Assembly (NCBI RefSeq): GCF_000374025.1
Contig: NZ_KB893178.1
Location: 124,001 to 188,000, forward strand
DNA: 64,000 nucleotides
From: Spirosoma panaciterrae DSM 21099
Lineage (GTDB): Bacteria > Bacteroidota > Bacteroidia > Cytophagales > Spirosomataceae
Reading direction: 5' to 3'
Within the stretch, counting starts at the first letter, position 1, and the number at the start of each line of letters is the position of its first letter. A model generated the notes under the pieces. The model did no database searches and was not told the origin of the DNA. It worked only from the letters and a program-made list of their open reading frames with translations. This document shows, one piece after another, positions 44,771-53,068 of this stretch. The position numbers were made by a program, and so were the translations under genes.

Positions 44771-45253
44771 TCAGACCGAGAACTGAACGGGCGGCAGCGT
44801 AGCAGTTTCCCACCAGTACGTTCGTAAGGCCATAAAGTACCGAAGCCAACCCTTTAAGTCAGCCGGTTTGATTACGTAGGAGGCTATACCCTGCTGGTAG
44901 GCTTCTTCTACATCGCTACGCTGGCTCGATGGACTAAGAACCACTACGGGTATGCGATTGCAGGCAGCGGGTAGTGCCTTGATCTGCCGTAGTGCGTTCC
45001 AGCCATCTTCGCGGGTTGGTAAAAACAAATCCTGTAAGATCAATTTAGGAAGTTCCCACTCCTGGGTATTCCATTCCTGAAGTAAGTGGATGGCCTGTTC
45101 GGGCTGATTGGTATAAATAAGCGTTACTTCGGGTAACCACTGCTGCATGGCTTTGGCAATCAGTGTGCCATGACCCGGGCCATCCTCAATAACTAATAAC
45201 TTGGGTTGTTTGAAATTAGAGCGAATTTGCTCGTAAAATGTAGTCGGCGACAT
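44771..45253 (-). CDS. Receiver-domain protein
   Basis: A 160-residue single-domain response regulator. It has an N-terminal extension (MSPTTFYEQIRSNFKQ), the acidic pair Glu 23/Asp 24 (LLVIEDGPGHG), phospho-acceptor Asp 75 (LILQDLFLPTREDGW), the switch Ser (VVVLSPSSQ) and Lys (YVIKPADL). The C-terminal tail (WWETATLPPVQFSV) has no output domain. It is transcribed towards the LytTR-receiver gene, and the two may work together. No kinase is adjacent. Confidence 0.88.
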   Translation of the reverse strand: MSPTTFYEQIRSNFKQPKLLVIEDGPGHGTLIAKAMQQWLPEVTLIYTNQPEQAIHLLQEWNTQEWELPKLILQDLFLPTREDGWNALRQIKALPAACNRIPVVVLSPSSQRSDVEEAYQQGIASYVIKPADLKGWLRYFMALRTYWWETATLPPVQFSV

Positions 45254-45377
45254 AGACGTAGAGTAATACGAATAAAAAGAGGAGAAGTGTGCTGCAATTT
45301 GAGGTACGATTCAAAAGCCTAATGCGAAAACAATACTGCTGAATCATACCCATTTCCTGGCTATTGTCTGACAACGG

Positions 45378-45644
45378 CTAGGTTGTATCGCGTTGTCGGG
45401 TATGGGCCTGATTGGGAGCGGTGCGGTTTCTCCGGTTCGTGTTCCTGTTGCTCGTTGGTGTCGACGTGCTCGAATCGGATGGTATCGTCGATGTCTGAGG
45501 CAGGTTGTTTGGGTTGTTCATCGAGCCGCTGGTCGTCGAATCCCGGTTTGGGCGGCTGTTCTGATTTCGGAGCGTTGATTGCGCCTGACTTTCCAGGTTG
45601 GCTAAACCAACCAGTAGGGATGCAATAACTACTGCCTTTTTCAT
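45378..45644 (-). CDS. Small secreted low-complexity protein
   Basis: An 88-residue protein with a signal peptide (MKKAVVIASLLVGLANLESQAQ) and then a tail of almost only Ser, Thr, Asn, Pro, Gln and Arg (STLRNQNSRPNRDSTTSGSMNN and onwards). It is likely disordered and basic. No family recognised. The start and signal peptide are good, so it is probably real in spite of low complexity. A motif GAAATAGTTAG lies about 80 bases upstream. Confidence 0.55.
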   Translation of the reverse strand: MKKAVVIASLLVGLANLESQAQSTLRNQNSRPNRDSTTSGSMNNPNNLPQTSTIPSDSSTSTPTSNRNTNRRNRTAPNQAHTRQRDTT

Positions 45645-45760
45645 ACGAAGCTGGGTTTACTGAAAATCAGACACAGTTCTCCTTAACCCAACCTTATCAA
45701 ACCAAAAGACTAACAGAGTTTCCTGAAATAGTTAGGAAACGGTGCGGTGCGGCAATAAAA

Positions 45761-45784
45761 AAGCCGATGAATCGTCATCGGCTT
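45761..45784 (-). terminator. Terminator of the lipocalin-like gene
   Basis: AAGCCGATGA (45761-45770) and its complement (45775-45784) form a 10-base stem with a 4-base loop. On the minus strand the stem is followed by a T-run (CTTTTTTATT), 25 bases after the gene's stop. Confidence 0.8.
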
Positions 45785-45808
45785 CGTTATAATCAATTTT
45801 GTGAACGG

Positions 45809-46261
45809 TTACTTCCTATACACAACCTGTATCTTACCAACGGAAGTACCTAGCGTATAGTTGACCGGCGCGGTTGCGGCTAGTTCTTCTATATTTTTGG
45901 TTTTCGAATAGGTGTACGTATCCTGCCCACCCGCATCATATTTCAGGGTAAGGGTATTGTTCGAGAAATCCCAGGTGCCGGACGCATCATCAACGGTTAC
46001 CGAGCGGTAGTTTTCGTTGAACGTATTGTCCGAATAAATGTCGATGGTGGACCCGTATGATTCAAAATAATAGAGATCGATAGCCGCTCCATTCACATTC
46101 GATGTGGTGGAGGTAGGGAAGCCACTGAGTACCCCTTTGTTTAATGTCCAGCGCCCTACAACAGGTGAGGCAGGTGCGGGATCGCTTTTACTACAGGAAA
46201 CTAGGCCCGCAAAAGACACCACCAGGAGGAGTGCATACAGGTGATAAACGTAACGCTTCAT
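45809..46261 (-). CDS. Lipocalin-like lipoprotein
   Basis: A 150-residue lipoprotein. The signal MKRYVYHLYALLLVVSFAGLVSC has a lipobox LVSC. The mature part begins SPVVGRWTLNKGVLSG and has the short strands and DNTFNENY..GTWDFSNNTLTLKYDAGGQD pattern of small lipocalin-like Bacteroidota proteins. The ligand is unknown. It is followed by a terminator, so it is transcribed alone. Confidence 0.78.
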   Translation of the reverse strand: MKRYVYHLYALLLVVSFAGLVSCSKSDPAPASPVVGRWTLNKGVLSGFPTSTTSNVNGAAIDLYYFESYGSTIDIYSDNTFNENYRSVTVDDASGTWDFSNNTLTLKYDAGGQDTYTYSKTKNIEELAATAPVNYTLGTSVGKIQVVYRK

Positions 46262-46400
46262 AATCAGTTGATTTTTAGGGATTCTGAGTTAAAACAGAAC
46301 AAGGAACTGTAAACTACAAAAAAAACGAATAATGCAACACGTATTAGTACGCACAATCTCGACTTTTTGATGCACGGTTCTCTGTATAGGTTAACGGAAA

Positions 46401-48395
46401 TCAGAGGTTTTTGGGTTTTAAATATTTATCGAACCACTGTAAATACCGATCAACCCGGTCTTTCTGGTAGCTCGGAACCGTGATGCCGTGAAACTGGCCG
46501 GGGTAAATAATGAGTTGCGTAGGGATGCCCAGAGAGCGAAGAGCCTGAAACATTTGCTCACTTCCGGCTGCAGGTACGTTGAAATCTTTCTCTCCGGCCA
46601 TAAACAGCGTCGGCGTTTTGATCCGATCGGCTTTCAGGAATGGATACGAGAGTTTCAGCCATTTTTCAGGGTTTTTCCAGGGCGCACCCAATTCGTTTTC
46701 ATATTGATTGGTGTACTGATCGATACCGTACATGCTTAGTTGCAGCGAACTTCCGGCTCCACTGGCGGCCGCTTTAAACCGGGTATCGGTCGCAATGGTA
46801 TAATTCGTCAGGATGCCGCCATAACTCCAGCCACCAATACCCAGTCGATCCGGATCAGCGATGCCTTTTTCGACCAGATAATCGGCCGCGCCCAGAATAT
46901 CCTGCACTTCTTTATTTCCCCAGTCGGCGTAGATGGCTTTGGTGAAGTCGATACCCCGGCCGTTGCTCCCCCGGTAATTAACCGCCACTACGGCATAACC
47001 ACCTGCTGCCAGAAGCTGACGAGTCAGGTCAAATGAAAACTCATCCTGCGATACGGGGCCTCCGTGAATGTAGAAGATGGTTGGGAGTTTTTTCCCGGCG
47101 GGCGTATTCACTGGGCGATACAATACGTTCGAAACCTGCGTACCATCCTTACTTTTCGACGTAAATCCTTCGACCGTTGCCAGTTCGAGCGGTTCCAGAA
47201 ACGCATCGTGTACATGGGTGAGCCGACGGAACGACCCCGTTTCGATGGCGTATACTTCGCCGGGTACCTGCGGTTCGCTGACAAGGGCTACCCAACTTCC
47301 GGCGGTGCTGGCACTGAGGTTGCTGAATACCCGGTTGCCACTGGTCACTTTACTGAATTTACCGTCGAGGGTGTACTGACCAATATAGGCCTGTCGGTCG
47401 TCCTGAACGATCACGCCAATACTTTGCCCGTCTTTGGCCCAGACTGGGGTGCGAACCGGGCGGTCCAGCGATTTGGATAATAACGTAGGTTCGCCCCCGT
47501 TCTGGCCGACTACGCACAGAATCGGCTGGTCGTACATGATGAAGTTACTCGAAGAGGTAGAGCGCAGATAGGCGATACGTTTTCCATCGGGGCTCCAGGT
47601 AGGGTTGTTGTCGGAGCCGCTCCAGGTAGTCAATTGTTTCATCTGAGCGCCTTTCTGGGCCGCGATTACGTAAATATCGGTATTCTCATTTCGGTCGGGG
47701 TCTTCGGTTCGGTTGCTGACAAACGCCAGGTATTGCCCATCCGGCGACCAAACGGGTGAGGTTTCATCATAGGCGCCCGTAGTCAGGGTATCCAGCTTTT
47801 TGGTGGCCAGATCAAACACATATAAATGAACCGGACTGCGCTCCAGGTACCCCTTCATGTCGGCCTTGAAATGATACCGATCCAGTACGTATGGTTTCCG
47901 AACTTTAGTTTTGGCCGAATCCGCATAATCGGGGTCACGCAGCACCATGGCGATCTTTTTGCCATCCGGCGACCACTCGTAGTCTTCCAGATCGGTTTTG
48001 AGATCGGTTACTTTTTTCGCTTCGCCACCCCGTCGGTCCATCAACCAGATCTGGGCTTTGGTAGCGCCCTGCCGGGCCGATACGAATGAAAGGTATTTCC
48101 CATCGGGGCTGAATCGCGCCCTCGATTCACCATCAGGACTATTGGTGAGCTGAACGGTTTCTTTCCCATCCCAACTGACCATCCATAAATCGGAATTACG
48201 CTTGTCTTTCGTTGTATCGACGGTGGCAAGGCCGTAGCTGATCCACTTCCCATCGGGCGAAACCTGGGGGTCGCTGACGGTTTGCAGTCGGTACATATCT
48301 CTGGGCACAATCGGCCGTTTTTTGGCCGGAGTTTGGGCTGAACCTGTCAAACTGAGCAGTAATAGCGAGCCAAAAAGTAGGGAGTAGTTTGTCAT
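46401..48395 (-). CDS. S9-family peptidase (dipeptidyl/oligopeptidyl peptidase)
   Basis: A 664-residue secreted serine peptidase. The signal MTNYSLLFGSLLLLSLTGSAQ is followed by WD40-like PD40 propeller repeats (SDPQVSPDGKWISYG, ARFSPDGKYLSFVS, PVWSPDGQYLAFVSNR, PTWSPDGKRIAYL; about residues 30-380). The C-terminal alpha/beta-hydrolase has LPTIFYIHGGPVSQDEFSF, nucleophile GGWSYGGILTNY, acid in TPTLFMAGEKDFNVP and His in GQFHGI. It cleaves small peptides in the periplasm. It is followed upstream, on the same strand, by an exported class V aminotransferase-like gene and an M28 peptidase, giving a peptide-use cluster. Confidence 0.93.
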   Translation of the reverse strand: MTNYSLLFGSLLLLSLTGSAQTPAKKRPIVPRDMYRLQTVSDPQVSPDGKWISYGLATVDTTKDKRNSDLWMVSWDGKETVQLTNSPDGESRARFSPDGKYLSFVSARQGATKAQIWLMDRRGGEAKKVTDLKTDLEDYEWSPDGKKIAMVLRDPDYADSAKTKVRKPYVLDRYHFKADMKGYLERSPVHLYVFDLATKKLDTLTTGAYDETSPVWSPDGQYLAFVSNRTEDPDRNENTDIYVIAAQKGAQMKQLTTWSGSDNNPTWSPDGKRIAYLRSTSSSNFIMYDQPILCVVGQNGGEPTLLSKSLDRPVRTPVWAKDGQSIGVIVQDDRQAYIGQYTLDGKFSKVTSGNRVFSNLSASTAGSWVALVSEPQVPGEVYAIETGSFRRLTHVHDAFLEPLELATVEGFTSKSKDGTQVSNVLYRPVNTPAGKKLPTIFYIHGGPVSQDEFSFDLTRQLLAAGGYAVVAVNYRGSNGRGIDFTKAIYADWGNKEVQDILGAADYLVEKGIADPDRLGIGGWSYGGILTNYTIATDTRFKAAASGAGSSLQLSMYGIDQYTNQYENELGAPWKNPEKWLKLSYPFLKADRIKTPTLFMAGEKDFNVPAAGSEQMFQALRSLGIPTQLIIYPGQFHGITVPSYQKDRVDRYLQWFDKYLKPKNL

Positions 48396-48438
48396 AGCGA
48401 AGACTAAATATCGGTCAATGAAGGAAGAGAAAATGGGT

Positions 48439-49719
48439 TTAGGCAGCCAGGGCTTTTAACGCGTTTATAAAAGTGTCTAATTCGGCTGTCGTTGTATAAA
48501 TGTGGGGAGTAACCCGAATGCCGCGTACATTAGCCGCCGGGCTATCGATGGCGACCGTAAAGATTTTGTATCTACTGAATAGGGTTTTAGCCAGATCGGC
48601 CGGAGCAATTTTTTCCAGGCCAACGTTGGCAATGGCACAGGTTCGGGCTGGGTCTTCGGGGGTGTTCAGAACAATTCCCGGATGATGACGGATCGTATCG
48701 GTCCAGTAGCGTTGCAGATAGCGTAACCGGGCTTCTTTCCGCTCAATGCCGATCCCTTCATGAAAGCGAACAGCATCCTGAATAGCTAAGTCGGTGGCTA
48801 CCGGGTGCGTACCCGTATGATTCAGCTTTCGAATGTCGTCGTCGGCAAAGTTGCTGTCGGCAAACAGCGGCCATAAACCTTTGATTTTATCTTTACGGAC
48901 ATACAGTATACCAGCACCGAGCGGAGTTCCCAACCATTTGTGCAGGCTGCTGGCGTAATAATCGCAACCTCCCAGATCACTGATTTTAAAGTTCAACTGC
49001 GCAAAAGCGTGTGCCCCATCGACCATTACCTCTACGCCATGCCGATGCGCCATCTCGGTTATTTTTCGAATGGGCAAAATATGGCCCGTAATGTTGACCA
49101 TATGGCAAACCATCAGCAACCGCGTTTTGGGCGTAATGGCATTTTCGTATACGCGAACAACCTCATCGTCGGATTTGGGGTGGGCCGGAATCGAGATCAT
49201 CCGGTTTACGATCCCATGCCGCCGGGCCTGAAGTTTGAACATATCGAGCATCGCGCCATAATCCTGCTGCGCCATGATCACTTCGTCGCCCGCTTTCCAG
49301 GTCAATCCGGCAATTACGGTATCCAGCGATTCGGTCGTATTTCGGGTAATAATTAACTCGTCCGTAGAGCAGCCTAACAGATTGGCCAGTTGCGTTTGCG
49401 ACTCCCGTTTATCGTCAAACTGGCGCGTCCGCATATAATAAGACGATACGGAGTTGATCTGCTGAATATGTTTCAGATAACTATCCAGAACGGGTTGGGC
49501 CGCGAGCGAATAGTAGCCGTTTTCGAGCTGAATAAACTCGCTGGTTACGGGATAAGCTGCTCGGATCTTTGCCCAGAAGTCGTCATCAGTTGCGAGAGTA
49601 GCAGGGGCGATATGTGCCGATTGGGCCAACGTTTCGTCTAGGCCAGCCCATTGACCAACCGATAACGCAGTAACACCCGCGAGGGATTTTAGAAATTGGC
49701 GCTTGGAGAGCTCGGCCAT
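48439..49719 (-). CDS. Exported class V aminotransferase-like protein (CefD-like)
   Basis: A 426-residue PLP fold-type I protein related to isopenicillin N epimerase and cysteine desulfurase-like enzymes. The ATG at 49719 gives a Tat-like signal with Lys-Arg in place of Arg-Arg (LSKRQFLKSLAGVTALSVG), so export is likely but the signal is unusual. Active-site parts are IITRNTTESLDTVIAGL, MVDGAHAFAQLNFKISDLGGCDYYASSLHKWLGTPLGAGILYVRK (the Lys in SLHKW binds PLP) and LNHTGTHPVATDLAIQ. No catalytic cysteine loop for desulfurase is obvious. Between two secreted peptidases, it may act on amino acids or small peptides; unproven. Confidence 0.85.
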   Translation of the reverse strand: MAELSKRQFLKSLAGVTALSVGQWAGLDETLAQSAHIAPATLATDDDFWAKIRAAYPVTSEFIQLENGYYSLAAQPVLDSYLKHIQQINSVSSYYMRTRQFDDKRESQTQLANLLGCSTDELIITRNTTESLDTVIAGLTWKAGDEVIMAQQDYGAMLDMFKLQARRHGIVNRMISIPAHPKSDDEVVRVYENAITPKTRLLMVCHMVNITGHILPIRKITEMAHRHGVEVMVDGAHAFAQLNFKISDLGGCDYYASSLHKWLGTPLGAGILYVRKDKIKGLWPLFADSNFADDDIRKLNHTGTHPVATDLAIQDAVRFHEGIGIERKEARLRYLQRYWTDTIRHHPGIVLNTPEDPARTCAIANVGLEKIAPADLAKTLFSRYKIFTVAIDSPAANVRGIRVTPHIYTTTAELDTFINALKALAA

Positions 49720-49755
49720 AGCAAAGGGTGGGTTTATTAAAACCAAAATTATTGC

Positions 49756-51144
49756 TTATCGCAGGTTTGGTACGGGCAATACGGGTAGACTTTCGTTGCC
49801 ATCTTCACTCACAGCCTGCACCGCGAAGTAGTAATTGTCTTTCGAGAAAGGAAGCGTCATGCCCAGTTTGGTGGTAAAGAACTTTTTTTGCCAGAACGGC
49901 CAGTACGTCTCCCGCATCAGCACATAATAGCCTTTTACCTTACCCGTTTGTGGAGCCTGCCAATACAGTACCGTCGAGTTGGTCAGGTTCCGAACATCGA
50001 CCGTTACTTTTTGGGGCACGGCTGGCGCCTTTGCCAGATTCGCCAGTGTGGCCAGGTTGATCGCCGTATTTTTGCGTAGGTACTCGAAATCCATAAACTT
50101 TGGATAGTCGCCATATTCGATTCCGTTTTCGGTACGTAAGTCCTGGTGCTGGTGTTCGTAGTTCTCATTCATTTCGGTGATGCGGACAGCCGCAAAGCCC
50201 CGTTGAACATAGGGTGTATGGTCGCCCCCACGCAGGTAACGGTCGTTCCGGTATACCATAACCACTTCCAGATTTTCGACATAGCGTTCGCCAATCTCTT
50301 TCAGGTAGCGGGCCAGTGTGCGGGCTTTTCCATCGTTCTCATTGCCAAACCGCTGGATCTGACCAATACGGCCCGTTGTATCTTTCAGCAGACTCGATGG
50401 TAAACCCTCACTGAATACCCGCAACCGGGTGTTGTCGATGATGCGGGTATCGCTGCTGTTGTTGCTGCCCATGATGTCGTTGTTCAGCACCGCTTCTACA
50501 TTCCAGTTTTCCTTAAGTGCCCGTTCGGACAGGTGTTCGGCACCCAGTAATCCCTGCTCTTCGCCGGTTAGGGTGACGAAGATGACCGTAGCCGGAAACG
50601 ACGATTTGCTCATGACACGGCACAGTTCAATAACGGCGGCTGTTCCCGATCCATCGTCATTGGCACCCGGTGCATCCGCTTCGCGGTTCATGACGTTGGT
50701 AACCCGGCTGTCCATGTGCCCCTGTACAATAAAAACCCGGTTGTCGTTCGGATCGGTGCCTTTCAGGGTAGCCATCACATTCCCCATATTGGCAGGTTTA
50801 TCGACCCGACGGCCGTCGGGCTGAAGCGTCCATGTATCGAGTGTGGCGGTCATACGCCCGTTCGACTGTTTGGCGTACTGATTGAATTTACTCAGAATCC
50901 ATTGCCGGGCGGCTCCGAGCCCTTTTTTACTAACCTGAGCCGATGCGTCAGCGGGTACACTTAGCGTATGTCGGGTGCCAAAACTAACCAGTCCATTGAT
51001 ATGGGCCCGTAAGCTATCGGCTGAAATCTGGGCTATCAGATCGGCAATCTGCTGGTCGCGGTTAATGATGGCAGTTTGGGCATTGACAAATGGGGAGATA
51101 AAAAATGACAAAAGCAGGAAGGACGCTAAGGTAGACGTGCGCAT
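49756..51144 (-). CDS. M28-family metallopeptidase
   Basis: A 462-residue secreted zinc aminopeptidase. The signal peptide is MRTSTLASFLLLSFFISPFVNAQ. Zinc ligands appear in the family order: HMDS (VQGHMDSRV), APGANDDGSGTAAVIEL (Asp), TGEEQGLLGAEHL (two Glu) and NNDIMGSN (Asp), with the late His in EHQHQDLRTE. The C-terminal about 90 residues look like a fibronectin type III-like domain (PQKVTVDVRNLTNSTVLYWQAPQTGKVKGYYVLMRE). It releases N-terminal amino acids from peptides, together with the S9 peptidase downstream. Confidence 0.93.
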   Translation of the reverse strand: MRTSTLASFLLLSFFISPFVNAQTAIINRDQQIADLIAQISADSLRAHINGLVSFGTRHTLSVPADASAQVSKKGLGAARQWILSKFNQYAKQSNGRMTATLDTWTLQPDGRRVDKPANMGNVMATLKGTDPNDNRVFIVQGHMDSRVTNVMNREADAPGANDDGSGTAAVIELCRVMSKSSFPATVIFVTLTGEEQGLLGAEHLSERALKENWNVEAVLNNDIMGSNNSSDTRIIDNTRLRVFSEGLPSSLLKDTTGRIGQIQRFGNENDGKARTLARYLKEIGERYVENLEVVMVYRNDRYLRGGDHTPYVQRGFAAVRITEMNENYEHQHQDLRTENGIEYGDYPKFMDFEYLRKNTAINLATLANLAKAPAVPQKVTVDVRNLTNSTVLYWQAPQTGKVKGYYVLMRETYWPFWQKKFFTTKLGMTLPFSKDNYYFAVQAVSEDGNESLPVLPVPNLR

Positions 51145-51217
51145 GAGTTTGTTTGCTGATTGGACTAGCTAATCTAGCAAAAAAGCGCCAGCCTGAGAAA
51201 TTGTAGAGCGCTACAGC

Positions 51218-51751
51218 TCAAAACGACCAGGCCACACCAGCCCCCATAGCATGCAGGCCTGTGAGGGGCACTGGAGTAGCCGAAAAGCCTAACCGGGGCT
51301 GGCGAAGAAGGGTATTGTAACGGGTTACGGCCTTGTTGATTTGTCCATTACCGATAATGGTGAAGGTAAGGGTCGCGGCAATGGAGCCGCCATAAACAGT
51401 CCAATAGGTACCATTGCTTTTATTGCTGCTCAGAATAATATACGCCAGGGGGACTAATGCCGTCAGGCGACCTATGGTGGTTAATGTGCGAAATGCCTTA
51501 AATCGATGGCTAACCTCTGGGTCATTCAGTTCATAAAATGGTATTTCCAGCGAATAAGGTGACGACAGCTTTTTACCACCATAAAAATATACGCTTCCTA
51601 ACGACGATGACCCATAGGCCCGTTCGATTGGCAGCAGATGCGCGGGTATAGGAACTGATCGATAGTGCAAGGTATCGTCGTCGCGTCGACGCTGGGCATG
51701 AGCCGAAAAAGAAAGAATGCCAAGTAAAATGAGCAGAAAAATGTTTCGCAT
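51218..51751 (-). CDS. Hypothetical exported or membrane protein
   Basis: A 177-residue protein with a signal (MRNIFLLILLGILSFSAHAQRRRDD) and two hydrophobic stretches (RLTALVPLAYIILS and WTVYGGSIAATLTFTIIG). The last residues have GLHAMGAGVAWSF, ending in Phe. I do not recognise the family. It could be an inner-membrane or small outer-membrane component. It stands alone, transcribed with the M28 gene's strand. Confidence 0.6.
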   Translation of the reverse strand: MRNIFLLILLGILSFSAHAQRRRDDDTLHYRSVPIPAHLLPIERAYGSSSLGSVYFYGGKKLSSPYSLEIPFYELNDPEVSHRFKAFRTLTTIGRLTALVPLAYIILSSNKSNGTYWTVYGGSIAATLTFTIIGNGQINKAVTRYNTLLRQPRLGFSATPVPLTGLHAMGAGVAWSF

Positions 51752-51932
51752 ACGCTTAGAACGAAAAATACCACGATTTAGGAGTTAACGACCTAAAAAA
51801 CAATGACGCCTTAGTAAGGGGCGTCATTGGGTAGTACAGTTTATTCTTGGTTAGCAAGATTCATGGGTACGTTTTTCATTAGTAGGATGCGAATCATAGC
51901 TAGTATGCTTTTGGAATAAACTATTCGACCAG

Positions 51933-52946
51933 CTATGGATTTTGCTGAATAAATTTTTTATATACACCCAAAATAGGTTTTTGATTAACCAAGGAATATT
52001 TGTTTTTCCAGGCTCCTAATCCATAAACAGCTTCGCCGGGATTGTAGTGAGTCGATTGCTTATTGGCAAAAGCAGGCTCATCAAAGAGTTCATAAATAAA
52101 TAGCGCATCAACATATTTATTGCGTCGAATAAAACGGAGGTTTCGCAGGAACCAGGCGTTATCTGTTGATTTTAATGAATACGTCGAACCATTTCTAATA
52201 TTGAATTCGGTAATCCATATCCGCTTTGCAAAACGTTGGTATAAGTGGTTGGTGACGTTTCCAAATGATCCACCTGCGTTCTGTAAATCAGCCATATCTG
52301 AATACCAATGGCAACCGACAATATCGTAATTGACTTTATATTGTTTTAATAACTCAAGGAATCCCCAGTGTATCCAGGTATGATTGATAATCAATCTGGC
52401 AGATTTATCTTCCTGTTTTATTCCATCGCAAACACCTTTGAAATAGGCCATTACATAAACGGCCTTGGTGGTATCGAAGTCAGCGACATTTGTTCCATGT
52501 CTTTGGGGGAGAATTAGATTATTATCCTCTTCATTGCCAACTTCGTAATAATCAAAATATCGTTTATACGTTCTGGAAAAGTTTTTTCCGTATTCCAGGC
52601 CATTCTTATAAGCCGCGTCTGAAGAATTAGTTTCATATACTGTTTTATTGAAAACTAATACAGGCACTAATTTTATGGAAGCCTTAGTAGATTTTTGTAT
52701 GATTTCATTCAGACGCTCGGCATTCACTACATGCCCCGCTGGGTCTACAGGAAGGTCGATTCTATAAAATTTGCTGTTAATACTTTTTAAAATCTTTAGC
52801 TGCAAATCTATATTATTCGAATAGGCCTCTTGCGTTAGCGGATGTCCACACACACCGTATTTAAATGTGCCTCTGGGGGCCTGCGCCATAGAAAATAAGT
52901 GAACTGAAAACAGGCCAATGCATAGTACCAGCTTAAGCATGTACAT
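51933..52946 (-). CDS. Secreted glycoside hydrolase-like protein (clan GH-A type)
   Basis: A 337-residue protein starting at an ATG at 52946 (others lie 2 codons later and 11 earlier), with a signal peptide (LKLVLCIGLFSVHLFSMAQ). It has the clan A (beta/alpha)8 marks: YYEVGNEED (general acid/base Glu) and RIWITEFNIR (nucleophile Glu). These resemble GH39/GH5-like enzymes that act on beta-linked sugars. The substrate is unknown. The gene is notably AT-rich compared with its neighbours (long A/T stretches, Asn/Lys/Tyr-rich protein), a sign of possible transfer. A palindrome lies just upstream. Confidence 0.75.
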   Translation of the reverse strand: MYMLKLVLCIGLFSVHLFSMAQAPRGTFKYGVCGHPLTQEAYSNNIDLQLKILKSINSKFYRIDLPVDPAGHVVNAERLNEIIQKSTKASIKLVPVLVFNKTVYETNSSDAAYKNGLEYGKNFSRTYKRYFDYYEVGNEEDNNLILPQRHGTNVADFDTTKAVYVMAYFKGVCDGIKQEDKSARLIINHTWIHWGFLELLKQYKVNYDIVGCHWYSDMADLQNAGGSFGNVTNHLYQRFAKRIWITEFNIRNGSTYSLKSTDNAWFLRNLRFIRRNKYVDALFIYELFDEPAFANKQSTHYNPGEAVYGLGAWKNKYSLVNQKPILGVYKKFIQQNP

Positions 52947-52994
52947 AGATAATATTGGTTTATAGACTATTAAGTACAAGCTTGGGCATAGGTA

Positions 52995-53044
52995 ATCTTT
53001 CTATAGAACCCATGTTTTTCTTCAAACGGGTTCTATAGAAAGAT
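52995..53044. repeat. Perfect 17-base palindrome
   Basis: Arms 52995-53011 (ATCTTTCTATAGAACCC) and 53028-53044 are exact complements with a 16-base loop. It is 24 bases past the stop of the blue-copper gene, so it could terminate that transcript. No T-run follows on the minus strand. Confidence 0.65.
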
Positions 53045-53068
53045 AAACGCATTCATAAGGTCAGTGTT

